Assembly (NCBI GenBank): GCA_012523545.1
Contig: JAAYIH010000046.1
Span: forward strand, 1-64,000
DNA length: 64,000 nt
Direction: 5' to 3'
DNA from: Bacillota bacterium
Lineage (GTDB): Bacteria; Bacillota; Proteinivoracia; UBA4975
This document shows, piece after piece, positions 15,770-23,654 of the stretch. Position numbers and translations under genes: made by a program. Position 1 is the stretch's first letter. Each line of letters opens with the position of its first letter. The notes below the pieces were generated by a model. The model was not told where the DNA came from, did no database searches, and worked only from the letters and a program-made list of their open reading frames with translations.

Positions 15770-17638
15770 TCATTGCATCATTTGACAAACTTTGTTGGTG
15801 AAGTCAACAGGATCTTCCAAAGGAATGCCTTCAATCAACAGGGCCTGGTTGTACAACAGGTCGGTGTAAAGCTTAAATTTCTCCCGGTCCTCGCTATGGG
15901 CTTTCTTGAGAACCTGGTAAACGCGGTGACCGGTGTTGATCTCCAGTATCTTTTCCGCCTTGATGCCCTGGGCGTTGGGCAGGGCATTGAGGATTTTCTC
16001 CATCTCGATGGACAGCTCGCCTTCACTGGTCAGGCAAACGGGATGGGACTTAAGCCGCCTGGACGCCCGCACCTCCTTGACCTTGTCCCCCAGGATTTCC
16101 TTCATGGCGGCAAACACCTTTTTGCCTTCCTCGTCGGGTTCAGAATCCTTGGCCTCGTCGATGCCGAGGTCGCCGCTGGACACCGACTTAAACTGCTTGT
16201 CTTTGTACTCCCGCAGCATCTTGACGGCAAACTCGTCGATGTCTTCGGTGAGGAAGAGTATGTCGTAGCCCTTGTCCCGGACAAACTCCGTCTGGGGCAG
16301 CTTCTCCAGCTTTTCCACCGACTCCCCGGCGGCGTAGTAGATGAATTTCTGGTCTTCCGGCATTTTGGCCACGTATTCCTCCAGGGTAATCATCTTCTTC
16401 TCCCGGTGGGAATAGAACAGCAACAAGTCCTGGAGCACGTCCTTGTTGGCGCCAAACTGCACGTATACTCCGTATTTTAACTGGCGCCCAAAGGACTTGA
16501 AAAAGGTCTCGTATTTCTCCCGCTCATCCCTGAGCATATCCGCCAGCTCGCTTTTTATCCTGGACTGGATATTTTTGGCGATGAGCTTCAGCTGCCGGTC
16601 ATGCTGGAGCATTTCCCGGGATATGTTGAGGGAGAGGTCGTCGGAATCCACCATCCCCTTGACAAAGCTGAAATAGTCCGGCAACAAATCGGGGCACTTG
16701 CTCATGACCAGGACGCCGTTGGCATATAGTTCCAGCCCCTTTTCGTATTCCGGTGTGTAAAAGTCAAAGGGCGCCCGCTCGGGGATAAAGAGAATTGAGC
16801 GGTAACTTACAGCACCTTCAGCAGAAATATGCACATAGCGCAGGGGCTTGTCGAAGCCGTAGCGCTTCTCGGCGTAAAAATTGAGATAATCCTCTTCCTT
16901 GAGTTCGTTTTTGTTCTTCTTCCATATGGGCACCATGCTGTTGATTATTTCTTCCTGGACATACTCTTCGTATTCCGAATCGCTGCCTTCCTTGAGCCGG
17001 GTCTTGGTGACGTTCATTCTGATGGGGTAGCGGATGAAGTCGGAATACTTCTTGACAATGGCGATGATGCGGTGTTCTTCCAGGAACTGGCCGTAATCCT
17101 CATCCTCGGTATTCTCTCTTATCTTAAGGACGACATCGGTGCCTGCTGAATCCTTCTCCCAGGGCTCGATGGTGTAGCCTTCGACGCCCCGGGATTCCCA
17201 TTTCCAGGCCTTGTCGCTGCCATGGGCGCGGCTGATGACGGTGACGGTGTCGGCCACCATGAAAGCCGAGTAAAAGCCGACGCCGAACTGGCCGATGAGG
17301 GCGCGGTCGTCCTCGAGCTCATTTTCCTGCTTGAAGGCCAGTGAACCGCTCCGGGCAATGACGCCCAGGTTCTCCTCCAGTTCTTCCCTGGTCATGCCGA
17401 TGCCGGTGTCGGATACGGTGAGGAGGCGCTTTTCCTTATCCACCGCGATGCGTATGTAGTAATCGTCTTTGTTAAACTGCAGAGAATCGTCGGTCAGGGC
17501 CCGGTAATATATCTTGTCGATGGCGTCGCTGGCATTGGATATCAGCTCGCGCAGGAAAATCTCCTTGTGGGTGTAAATGGAGTTGATCATCAGGTCCAAG
17601 AGCCGTTTGGACTCGGCCTTAAACTGCTTCAGTTCCAA
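15770..17638 (-). CDS. htpG: Chaperone HtpG (Hsp90), 622 aa
   Basis: This is an ATP-driven dimeric chaperone of the cytoplasm. The GHKL ATPase domain is clear: [18 protein letters not shown] and [11 protein letters not shown]. Middle and C-terminal domains follow to full length. The start is taken as TTG at 17638 because CAGGAGGGG lies seven bases before it; a TTG further upstream would include the ribosome site in the protein. A CIRCE operator and a consensus promoter lie right upstream, so it should be repressed by HrcA and induced by heat. Transcribed alone. Confidence 0.96.
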   Translation of the reverse strand: MELKQFKAESKRLLDLMINSIYTHKEIFLRELISNASDAIDKIYYRALTDDSLQFNKDDYYIRIAVDKEKRLLTVSDTGIGMTREELEENLGVIARSGSLAFKQENELEDDRALIGQFGVGFYSAFMVADTVTVISRAHGSDKAWKWESRGVEGYTIEPWEKDSAGTDVVLKIRENTEDEDYGQFLEEHRIIAIVKKYSDFIRYPIRMNVTKTRLKEGSDSEYEEYVQEEIINSMVPIWKKNKNELKEEDYLNFYAEKRYGFDKPLRYVHISAEGAVSYRSILFIPERAPFDFYTPEYEKGLELYANGVLVMSKCPDLLPDYFSFVKGMVDSDDLSLNISREMLQHDRQLKLIAKNIQSRIKSELADMLRDEREKYETFFKSFGRQLKYGVYVQFGANKDVLQDLLLFYSHREKKMITLEEYVAKMPEDQKFIYYAAGESVEKLEKLPQTEFVRDKGYDILFLTEDIDEFAVKMLREYKDKQFKSVSSGDLGIDEAKDSEPDEEGKKVFAAMKEILGDKVKEVRASRRLKSHPVCLTSEGELSIEMEKILNALPNAQGIKAEKILEINTGHRVYQVLKKAHSEDREKFKLYTDLLYNQALLIEGIPLEDPVDFTNKVCQMMQ

Positions 17639-17666
17639 CTGGGATCCCCTCCTGGCAGTCAACAAA

Positions 17667-17693
17667 TTAGCACTCTCTCGCCCCGAGTGCTAA
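17667..17693. promoter_or_regulatory. CIRCE element (HrcA operator)
   Basis: TTAGCACTC, nine bases, then GAGTGCTAA: an exact match to the CIRCE consensus. It covers the expected start point and leader of htpG. HrcA bound here blocks transcription until misfolded proteins occupy GroEL. Confidence 0.97.
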
Positions 17694-17698
17694 TAGAT

Positions 17699-17727
17699 TT
17701 TATACCAAAAGCGCCAATCCTTGTCAA
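17699..17727 (-). promoter_or_regulatory. Promoter of htpG
   Basis: Minus-strand TTGACA (17722-17727), 17-base spacer, TATAAA (17699-17704), ending six bases from the CIRCE element. Confidence 0.9.
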
Positions 17728-17844
17728 TGCGGGTGCAAAGGCCCGAGCCTCCAGGTATGCCGGCGGCTTAAGAAATTGCCATCCCCCCGGCGGCCCAAAA
17801 TGTATTATAATGTCAGAGAGGACAAGCACAGGGGGTTGAATACA

Positions 17845-18600
17845 TTGAAACTCGTATCCTGGAACGTCAACGGCCTCCGGGCCTGTTTGAACAAGGGCTT
17901 TCTGGACTTCTTCCGGCAGGCGGACAGCGATATCTTCTGCATACAGGAAACCAAGCTCCAGGAAGGCCAGGTAGAGCTGGACCTGGAAGGGTATCAACAG
18001 TACTGGAACAGCGCTGTCAAAAAGGGCTATTCCGGTACCGCCGTCTTCACCAGGGTCAACCCAATTGCGGTGAATTACGGAATTGGCCAGGAAATCCATG
18101 ACCAGGAGGGGCGGGTCATCACCCTGGAACTGGAGCAGTTTTACCTGGTCAACGTCTATACGCCCAACTCCCAGCGGGGCCTGGCCCGCCTGGACTACCG
18201 CATGGAATGGGAAAATGCCTTCCAGGGCTACCTGCAGGAACTGGACGCCAGCAAACCCGTGGTGGTGTGCGGCGACCTCAACGTGGCCCACAAGGAAATT
18301 GATATCAAGAATCCCGAAGCCAACCGCAGAAACGCCGGCTTTACCGATGAAGAACGGCAAAAGATGACGGAGCTGCTGAATAAGGGCTTCATCGATACCT
18401 TCCGCCACTTCTACCCCGACAAAAAAGACGCCTATACCTGGTGGTCCTACTTCCGCAATGCCCGGGAGCGCAACATCGGCTGGCGCATTGACTACTTCCT
18501 GGTCTCGGAAAGGCTCAGGGATTCCCTGGCAGGAGCAGAGATTCTCTCCCATGTCATGGGCAGCGACCACTGCCCCATCACCCTGGAATTGGAACTTTAA
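17845..18600 (+). CDS. xth: Exodeoxyribonuclease III, 251 aa
   Basis: This AP endonuclease and 3'-5' exonuclease works in base-excision repair. The motifs follow family order: SWNVNGLR, IQETKLQ (metal-binding E), VYTPNSQ, GDLNVAHKEID (D, N), RIDYFLVS and GSDHCPITLEL (D, H). Length is typical of the ExoA type. The start is TTG at 17845 with AGGGGG about nine bases upstream; the open frame upstream does not fit the family N-terminus. A strong terminator follows. Confidence 0.95.
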   Translation: MKLVSWNVNGLRACLNKGFLDFFRQADSDIFCIQETKLQEGQVELDLEGYQQYWNSAVKKGYSGTAVFTRVNPIAVNYGIGQEIHDQEGRVITLELEQFYLVNVYTPNSQRGLARLDYRMEWENAFQGYLQELDASKPVVVCGDLNVAHKEIDIKNPEANRRNAGFTDEERQKMTELLNKGFIDTFRHFYPDKKDAYTWWSYFRNARERNIGWRIDYFLVSERLRDSLAGAEILSHVMGSDHCPITLELEL

Positions 18601-18631
18601 ACGGGCGGCATCCCGATGCCCCTCAACAACA

Positions 18632-18663
18632 AACTAACCAGCGCTTCGCAGCGCTGGTTAGTT
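18632..18663 (+). terminator. Terminator after exonuclease III
   Basis: AACTAACCAGCGC and GCGCTGGTTAGTT make a 13-bp stem with a 6-base loop, followed by TTATT. Confidence 0.9.
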
Positions 18664-18710
18664 TTATTATGATGCAAAAATTATTTTATGCAACGTGATT
18701 AGCTCAAAAT

Positions 18711-18737
18711 CAAAACCAGCCCATCTAGGGCTCGTTT
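18711..18737. terminator. Second hairpin, terminator-like
   Basis: AAAACCAGCCC-ATCTA-GGGCTCGTTTT has one mismatch and an AT-rich flank. It could back up the exonuclease terminator and shields the promoter that follows. Confidence 0.5.
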
Positions 18738-18740
18738 TAA

Positions 18741-18797
18741 TTTTAGCTAAGCTATTGGCTAAAACATTATTGATTTTAGCTAAAACATTGCTATAAT
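18741..18797 (+). promoter_or_regulatory. Promoter with repeated palindrome upstream of the Phd-Uma2 gene
   Basis: TTGATT (18770-18775), 16-base spacer, TATAAT (18792-18797). The spacer holds a perfect 12-bp palindrome TTTTAGCTAAAA (18774-18785). Two degenerate copies precede it: TTTTAGCTAAGC (18741-18752) and TTGGCTAAAA (18755-18764). Three phased copies across the promoter suggest an operator array, most simply for the Phd-like head of the protein encoded next. Confidence 0.65.
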
Positions 18798-18838
18798 TAT
18801 ATTATCGTACTTAATAATAAAAATCGGAGGTGACTTCA

Positions 18839-19570
18839 GTGATTGTCACTACCACCGATGTGCAGAACAGCTTTGGCAAGTACCTGCAACTCTGCAGGCA
18901 TGAAGAAGTCATCATCACCAAGAACGGCAAGAAGGTGGCTAAACTCATTCCCTATACCGAGGACGGTACCCTGGGCCGCTGGCTGGTCACAGAAGGTTCG
19001 CCGCGCTACAGTCCCAAGGGCATCCGGGTAAGTTATGAAGAATTCCTGAAGATGACGGAAGAAAGCGAGAATCGTTACGAGTACATTGACGGCGAGATTT
19101 ACCTCCTGGCCTCCCCCCTGTATCCCCACCAGAAGGCTGTACGGGAAATATTCGGCGAGTTCATAAACTGGTTCAGAGATAAGGACTGCGAACCCCTGGC
19201 CGCCCCCTTCGACGTCGTCCTCCATCGGCTGGACGATGCCGAAAAGATCAACTCGGTCCAGCCGGACATCATTGTCATCTGCGACAAAGACAAGATCAAC
19301 GAGCAAGGCAAATATACCGGGACTCCCTCCCTGGTGGTGGAGGTTCTCTCGGAATCTACCCGCAGCCGTGATTTGGTGCAGAAGCTGGACCTGTACATGG
19401 AAAGCGGAATCAGGGAGTACTGGGCGGTCAACACAGAATCTAAAGAGATATACATTTACACCTTTACCGGCTACAAGCTGGCCGACATCTTCACCTTTAA
19501 GGGCCAGGAGCAAGCCCAATCGGTAATTTTTCCTGGGCTGAGCGTAAGCCTGCCGCAGGTCTTTGCCTGA
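18839..19570 (+). CDS. Phd/YefM-like antitoxin domain fused to a Uma2-type nuclease-fold domain, 243 aa
   Basis: Residues 1-45 match a Phd/YefM antitoxin DNA-binding head (TTTDVQNSFGKYLQLCRHEEVIITKNGKKVAKLIP). Residues about 64-243 match the Uma2/DUF820 PD-(D/E)xK fold: YEYIDGEIYLL, then D143 in QPD, E168 in LVVEVLS and K182 in RDLVQKLDLY, so the putative catalytic triad is intact. The GTG at 18839 is chosen over the one at 18830 because CGGAGGTGA then has correct spacing. Uma2 proteins are widespread, often in multiple copies, and poorly understood. Here the head and effector are one chain, in place of a separate toxin, and the promoter carries palindromes. Function is inferred only. Confidence 0.82.
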   Translation: MIVTTTDVQNSFGKYLQLCRHEEVIITKNGKKVAKLIPYTEDGTLGRWLVTEGSPRYSPKGIRVSYEEFLKMTEESENRYEYIDGEIYLLASPLYPHQKAVREIFGEFINWFRDKDCEPLAAPFDVVLHRLDDAEKINSVQPDIIVICDKDKINEQGKYTGTPSLVVEVLSESTRSRDLVQKLDLYMESGIREYWAVNTESKEIYIYTFTGYKLADIFTFKGQEQAQSVIFPGLSVSLPQVFA

Positions 19571-19645
19571 CGGCTGTGGGTGCCGAAATCGGCCTTCGGG
19601 GAATTCACCCTGGCGACAACTCAGCGCCGGAGAAAGCGACAACCG

Positions 19646-19689
19646 TGTCATATGACAAGGTTGTCACATTGTTTTCTCTGTGGTAATAT
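19646..19689 (+). promoter_or_regulatory. Promoter and palindromic operator of the TetR-ABC operon
   Basis: TTGTCA (19661-19666), 17-base spacer, TAATAT (19684-19689). A perfect palindrome TGTCATATGACA (19646-19657) sits directly upstream of the -35 box and is a candidate TetR site. The leader to the ATG at 19706 is only about 10 bases. Confidence 0.6.
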
Positions 19690-19705
19690 TGAAGTGGTGA
19701 TTGTA

Positions 19706-20308
19706 ATGCCGACAGAAACCTTTTTCAACCTCAGTGAAGCCAAGCAAAAGCGGATATTCGAAGCTGCAGTTAAGGAATTTGCCGCCCGGCGCTACAGCGA
19801 GGCCTCCATCAACCAGATTGTCAAGGAAGCGCAGATTTCCCGGGGCAGTTTCTACCAGTATTTCAACGGCAAGGAAGACCTCTACCTCTACGTCCTGACC
19901 GAGATTGGCAAGGAGAAGATGGCCATTGCCCTTCCCCGGCAACTGCCTGAAGACGCCGACTTCTTCAGCGTCTACCTGAGCATGGTCAGGGACATTGTGG
20001 CCTGGACCCGGAAACGGCCGTTATACACCAGGATTGGGATGCTCATGGAACTGGATGACAGCGAATTCATCGCCAAGCTTACTTCCCGGTTCCCGGATAC
20101 CTGGGCCGGGCTCCGGGCCCTCCTGGAACGGGACAAGAAGCTGGGCCGCATCCGCCCCGATGTCAACAGCGATTTGGTCATCCAAATCCTGTACAACCAG
20201 AACCTCCACTTTCAGAAGACTCTCTTTCGCCAGGGCAATCTGGACGACATGTTGCCCCAGGTGGAAGAGTTAATCAAAGTCTTAAAGGAGGGAATTGCCC
20301 TTGTTTGA
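19706..20308 (+). CDS. TetR-family transcriptional regulator, 200 aa
   Basis: The N-terminal helix-turn-helix is typical: KRIFEAAVKEFAARRYSEASINQIVKEAQISRGSFYQYFNGKEDLY. The C-terminal half is an all-helical ligand and dimerisation domain. The stop overlaps the TTG start of the ABC ATPase, so regulator and exporter form one operon. It probably represses itself and the transporter until a ligand arrives. The ATG at 19706 is used, but a GTG at 19694 is also possible. Confidence 0.92.
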   Translation: MPTETFFNLSEAKQKRIFEAAVKEFAARRYSEASINQIVKEAQISRGSFYQYFNGKEDLYLYVLTEIGKEKMAIALPRQLPEDADFFSVYLSMVRDIVAWTRKRPLYTRIGMLMELDDSEFIAKLTSRFPDTWAGLRALLERDKKLGRIRPDVNSDLVIQILYNQNLHFQKTLFRQGNLDDMLPQVEELIKVLKEGIALV

Positions 20309-21152
20309 GGTAAGGGGACTCAAGTACAAGTACCCCAATGCCCAGGATTATGCCGTCGACGGCATCGACTTTGAAATCCGGCAGGGAGAAATCTTTGGCT
20401 TCCTGGGCCCCAGCGGGGCCGGCAAAAGCACCACTCAAAAAATCCTGATCAAGCTGCTCAAGGACTACCAGGGCGAGATACTCTACCGCGGTAAGAAGCT
20501 CACCGAGTACAGCGATGAATTTTATCAGGACATCGGCGTATCCTTTGAAATGCCCATTTCCTTCTCCAAGCTGACGGCCATGGAAAACCTGGAATTTTTC
20601 CGGCGCCTGTACAAAGAGACGGTGGATGTGGAGCCCCTGCTCAGGCGGGTGGGCCTGTGGGAGGACAGGCACAAAAAGACCGGCGAATACTCCAAGGGCA
20701 TGAAAATCCGCCTCAACTTCGTCCGCGCCCTGCTCAACAATCCCAAGATGCTCTTCCTGGACGAACCCACCAACGGCATCGATCCCGTCAACGGCAAAAT
20801 CATGAAGGACATGATCCGGGAGTTCCGCGCCCAGGGCGGCACCGTATTCCTCACCAGCCACATCATGAGCGATGTGGATGAGCTCTGCGACCGGGTTGCT
20901 TTCATCGTCAACGGCAAGATTCGGGAAGTGGATTCGCCCCGCAATCTCAAGCTCAAGTACGGCAAGCGCGTTGTGCGGGTGGAGTACCGGGAAAACGGCA
21001 ACGTGGTAAGCAAAGAGTTCACTATGGAGGAAATCAAGACCCCGGCATTCTTCGAGCTCCTCAAAACCAAGGACATCGAGACCCTGCACAGCGGCGAGAC
21101 CACCCTGGAGGACATCTTTATCAAGGTGACGGGAGTGGCCCTCCATGGCTAA
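20301..21152 (+). CDS. ABC transporter ATP-binding protein, 283 aa
   Basis: Walker A is GPSGAGKST and Walker B is MLFLDEPTNG. The signature is the unusual SKGMKIRL in place of LSGGQ, as in several DrrA/NatA-like exporters. A C-terminal region of about 70 residues (VVRVEYRENGNVVSKEF...) fits the regulatory tail of drug-type ATPases. The TTG at 20301 is preferred because GGAGG is nine bases upstream; the TTG at 20295 is too close. It should power the two permeases encoded next. Confidence 0.9.
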   Translation: MFEVRGLKYKYPNAQDYAVDGIDFEIRQGEIFGFLGPSGAGKSTTQKILIKLLKDYQGEILYRGKKLTEYSDEFYQDIGVSFEMPISFSKLTAMENLEFFRRLYKETVDVEPLLRRVGLWEDRHKKTGEYSKGMKIRLNFVRALLNNPKMLFLDEPTNGIDPVNGKIMKDMIREFRAQGGTVFLTSHIMSDVDELCDRVAFIVNGKIREVDSPRNLKLKYGKRVVRVEYRENGNVVSKEFTMEEIKTPAFFELLKTKDIETLHSGETTLEDIFIKVTGVALHG

Positions 21153-21870
21153 GCTGGGCATATTGGTCCAGGGCGAATTGGACCGGCTGAGAAAATACAA
21201 TCTCTTCACCGCGACCACTGTAGTGCTGTTGCTGTGGGTGGGCATGACCTGGTTGCTGGAAGCAGGGGAAGTCACCGCCTTTGTGCCCCTTATCCTCCTT
21301 ATGGACAGCACCATGATGAGCAGCCTGTTGGTGGGAGCCACCCTCTTTTATGAGAAGAAGGAACATGCCATAAACTCCATCCTGGTCACCCCGGTGCCGG
21401 AAACCGAGTACATTGCGGCCAAAATAATTGTCAGCGTCTTCAATTCCCTGCTGACCTTCCTGGCCCTCGCGGCCACGGCGTACTTCCTCAAAGGCGTAAC
21501 CTTTAACTTTGCCCTGGTTGCTGCAGCAGTCGTGGTCATTACGGCATTTCACGCCCTGCTGGGCATTTGGTTTGCCTTCTTTTCCAAAAACTTTTCCTCG
21601 CTGCTGGTTAACTTAATGCTCTACATTATATTCCTGATGCTGCCACCCGTCCTGGCCGACCTGGGGATCATCGGGGAGAAAATTGCCCGCTTCTTCATCA
21701 TCCTTCCTCCCGATGCCGCCGGCACCATGCTTCAGGCCGGTTTCGCAACTGTCCCCCTTGGCCGTCTCATCTTTGGCTTCGTCTACCTGCTGGCCCTCTC
21801 GGCAGCCCTTTACAAGTACATCGTTTTGCCCGGCTTCAACCAGTATGCCATGCGGGAAACGGGGGTATAG
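21145..21870 (+). CDS. ABC-2 type permease subunit, 241 aa
   Basis: Six hydrophobic helices are visible, starting with LFTATTVVLLLWVGMTWLL and ending with LIFGFVYLLALSAALYKYI. The region FYEKKEHAINSILVTPVPETEYIAAKI is the cytoplasmic coupling segment of ABC-2 permeases. Its ATG overlaps the end of the ATPase gene by eight bases. It pairs with the next gene as a heterodimeric channel. Substrate unknown. Confidence 0.88.
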   Translation: MAKLGILVQGELDRLRKYNLFTATTVVLLLWVGMTWLLEAGEVTAFVPLILLMDSTMMSSLLVGATLFYEKKEHAINSILVTPVPETEYIAAKIIVSVFNSLLTFLALAATAYFLKGVTFNFALVAAAVVVITAFHALLGIWFAFFSKNFSSLLVNLMLYIIFLMLPPVLADLGIIGEKIARFFIILPPDAAGTMLQAGFATVPLGRLIFGFVYLLALSAALYKYIVLPGFNQYAMRETGV

Positions 21871-21872
21871 CC

Positions 21873-22598
21873 ATGCTCGGTGCCTTGCTGAAACATGAAA
21901 CCAAAAACCTGCTCCGGGAGCGCATGACACTGCTCATGTTGCTCTATCCCTTGCTTATCGGCATCGTCGGCAGAATTCTGCTGGACCGGGGAGTCATAAG
22001 CGGAGAGGGCGTGGGCATCGCCGCCATGCTCTTCACCCTTTTTGGCGGCTTTGCCTACGGGGCCATGGCCGGGTTCTCCCTGCTGGATGACCGGGACGAC
22101 CAGGTCCTGGACTCCATCCGGATTTCCCCCGTCTCGGTGCACTGGCATATCTGGTTTAAAATTAGTTTTGCCTTTGTCCTGGCCGTCGCTGCCGGCTTCT
22201 TCATTATCCGGTTCAGCGGCGCCCTGGACATCGGCAGCGGAGACACACTGCTCCTGGCCGTTCTCTCCGCCCTCCAGGTGCCCGTCGTAGCCTTCTTCAT
22301 CAATGCCTTTGCCAAAAACAAGGTGGAAGGCTTTGTAACCATGAAGGGCCTGGGTTTTATCCTCATCTTTCCGGTGGCCGCCTACTTCTTTCTGGACTGG
22401 CAGGAATGGCTCTTTGCCCTTGCTCCTGTCCACTGGTCAGCCAAGGCAACGCAGTACCTCTACCTGCGGCCAGCCATCGAAGCCGGCTTGGTAACGATGA
22501 ACCTCAATTTCTACCAGTACCTGGGCATAGGTTTCGCCTACAACCTGCTCCTGGCGGCAGGCGCCTTCGTCCTGTTCAAGAAGAAAAATCAATTGTAG
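21873..22598 (+). CDS. ABC-2 type permease subunit, 241 aa
   Basis: It has the same length and plan as the preceding permease, including the coupling segment DDRDDQVLDSIRISPVSVHWHIWFKI and six helices, but its sequence is different. It starts two bases after the preceding stop. The two are probably an ancient duplication that now forms a heterodimer. A strong terminator closes the operon. Confidence 0.88.
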   Translation: MLGALLKHETKNLLRERMTLLMLLYPLLIGIVGRILLDRGVISGEGVGIAAMLFTLFGGFAYGAMAGFSLLDDRDDQVLDSIRISPVSVHWHIWFKISFAFVLAVAAGFFIIRFSGALDIGSGDTLLLAVLSALQVPVVAFFINAFAKNKVEGFVTMKGLGFILIFPVAAYFFLDWQEWLFALAPVHWSAKATQYLYLRPAIEAGLVTMNLNFYQYLGIGFAYNLLLAAGAFVLFKKKNQL

Positions 22599-22609
22599 TA
22601 ATGCCGCCG

Positions 22610-22653
22610 GAAGAAATGCAGAGGGGCCACAAGCGGGCCCCTCTGCATTTCTT
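22610..22653. terminator. Strong terminator of the TetR-ABC operon
   Basis: GAAGAAATGCAGAGGGGCC pairs with GGCCCCTCTGCATTTCTTC around a 6-base loop: a 19-bp perfect stem. Confidence 0.88.
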
Positions 22654-22792
22654 CCAGCAAGGCAACCAGCTTTTCCGCCGGCTCCAGGCCGGTATAAAAA
22701 ACATGGAATACATGCTCGCCCTTCACGAGAATGAGCTCGTTACGGTTTCCATGTCAACACCCAATCCCGCTGCCTGCACCGGCCGGCACTTG

Positions 22793-22829
22793 ACTGAAGT
22801 TGATTTCAGTTGTCGCCCCGTGGTAAAAT
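22793..22829 (+). promoter_or_regulatory. Promoter and palindrome upstream of the HTH-Uma2 gene
   Basis: TTGATT (22800-22805), 18-base spacer, TAAAAT (22824-22829). The -35 box is embedded in the inverted repeat ACTGAA-GTTGAT-TTCAGT (22793-22810), a candidate operator. The 140 bases before it show nothing else recognisable. Confidence 0.55.
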
Positions 22830-22847
22830 TTTGCCGAGGTGAGTACG

Positions 22848-23597
22848 ATGGGGAAAACGGACCTCATTACAGCTCAGGCTTTGGCCAAAGCCCTGAACCT
22901 CTCAGTGGAGACAATCTGGCGCTATACCCGGAACAAGAAAATACCCTACGTCACTCTGGGCGAAAGGCAGTATCGCTACAATCTCCAGGAGGTTTTGGCC
23001 GCCCTCACCGGCGCCCGGGTGCGGGAAAAGGCTCCGGCGTACATTTCCGGAGCCAGTAAATTCACTTACCAGGATTTCCTGGAACTGCCCGAGGAACCGG
23101 GTTACCGGTATGAACTCCTGGCCGGAGAGCTGGTCAAAGAGCCCAACCCGGTCGTTTTGCATCAGAGGGTTGCCCGGGAGCTGGCGTATCTCCTCCTGCT
23201 CTACTTCCGCCAGGCAGACCCTTTGGGGGAAATCTTTTTCGCGCCGCTGGATGTAACCCTGGACGAATATACCGCCGTCCAGCCGGATATCCTGTTTGTC
23301 TCCGGCCAGCAAAAGGATATTGTCAAGGACGTCCGCATCGACGGCGCTCCCTTTCTGGTGGCGGAAATTCTTTCCGAAACCAGCCGCAGCAAGGACCGGC
23401 TCCGCAAGCGCCGCATCTACCAGGAGGCGGGGATTCAACACTATTGGCTGGTGGACCCTTGTGAAAGGACCATTGAATGCCTGGCCCTCCGAGACGGGGA
23501 GTATATCCTGGCCGCTTCCGGCCTGGATGCTGAGACTGTCACCCATCCGGATTTTCCCGGGCTCAGCATTCCCCTGCCGCAACTGTGGCAAGACTAA
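22848..23597 (+). CDS. Excisionase-type HTH fused to a Uma2-type nuclease-fold domain, 249 aa
   Basis: Residues 5-53 form a MerR/excisionase-like helix-turn-helix (LITAQALAKALNLSVETIWR, then NKKIPYVTLGERQYRYNLQEVL). Residues about 70-249 are a Uma2/DUF820 domain, with D147 in QPDILFV, E173 in LVAEILS and K187 in DRLRKRRIY, so the putative PD-(D/E)xK residues are kept. The ATG at 22848 follows GAGGTGAG. It is a second Uma2 fusion with an unrelated DNA-binding head, 3.3 kb after the first. Whether it cuts DNA or acts as a regulator is unknown. Confidence 0.82.
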   Translation: MGKTDLITAQALAKALNLSVETIWRYTRNKKIPYVTLGERQYRYNLQEVLAALTGARVREKAPAYISGASKFTYQDFLELPEEPGYRYELLAGELVKEPNPVVLHQRVARELAYLLLLYFRQADPLGEIFFAPLDVTLDEYTAVQPDILFVSGQQKDIVKDVRIDGAPFLVAEILSETSRSKDRLRKRRIYQEAGIQHYWLVDPCERTIECLALRDGEYILAASGLDAETVTHPDFPGLSIPLPQLWQD

Positions 23598-23654
23598 GGG
23601 TATGTCAATCTCATCTGCAACTCCAGTCCCGACCGGAAAGGGGAGACAAAGCTA

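Noticed and set aside
22406-23059. Plus-strand frame spanning the end of the ABC permease and the HTH-Uma2 start
   Set aside because: It crosses a 19-bp terminator and two real genes, and reads as low-complexity out-of-frame protein.
18839-23597. Restriction-modification system
   Set aside because: The Uma2 domains have a nuclease fold, but no methyltransferase or specificity subunit is present in the block.
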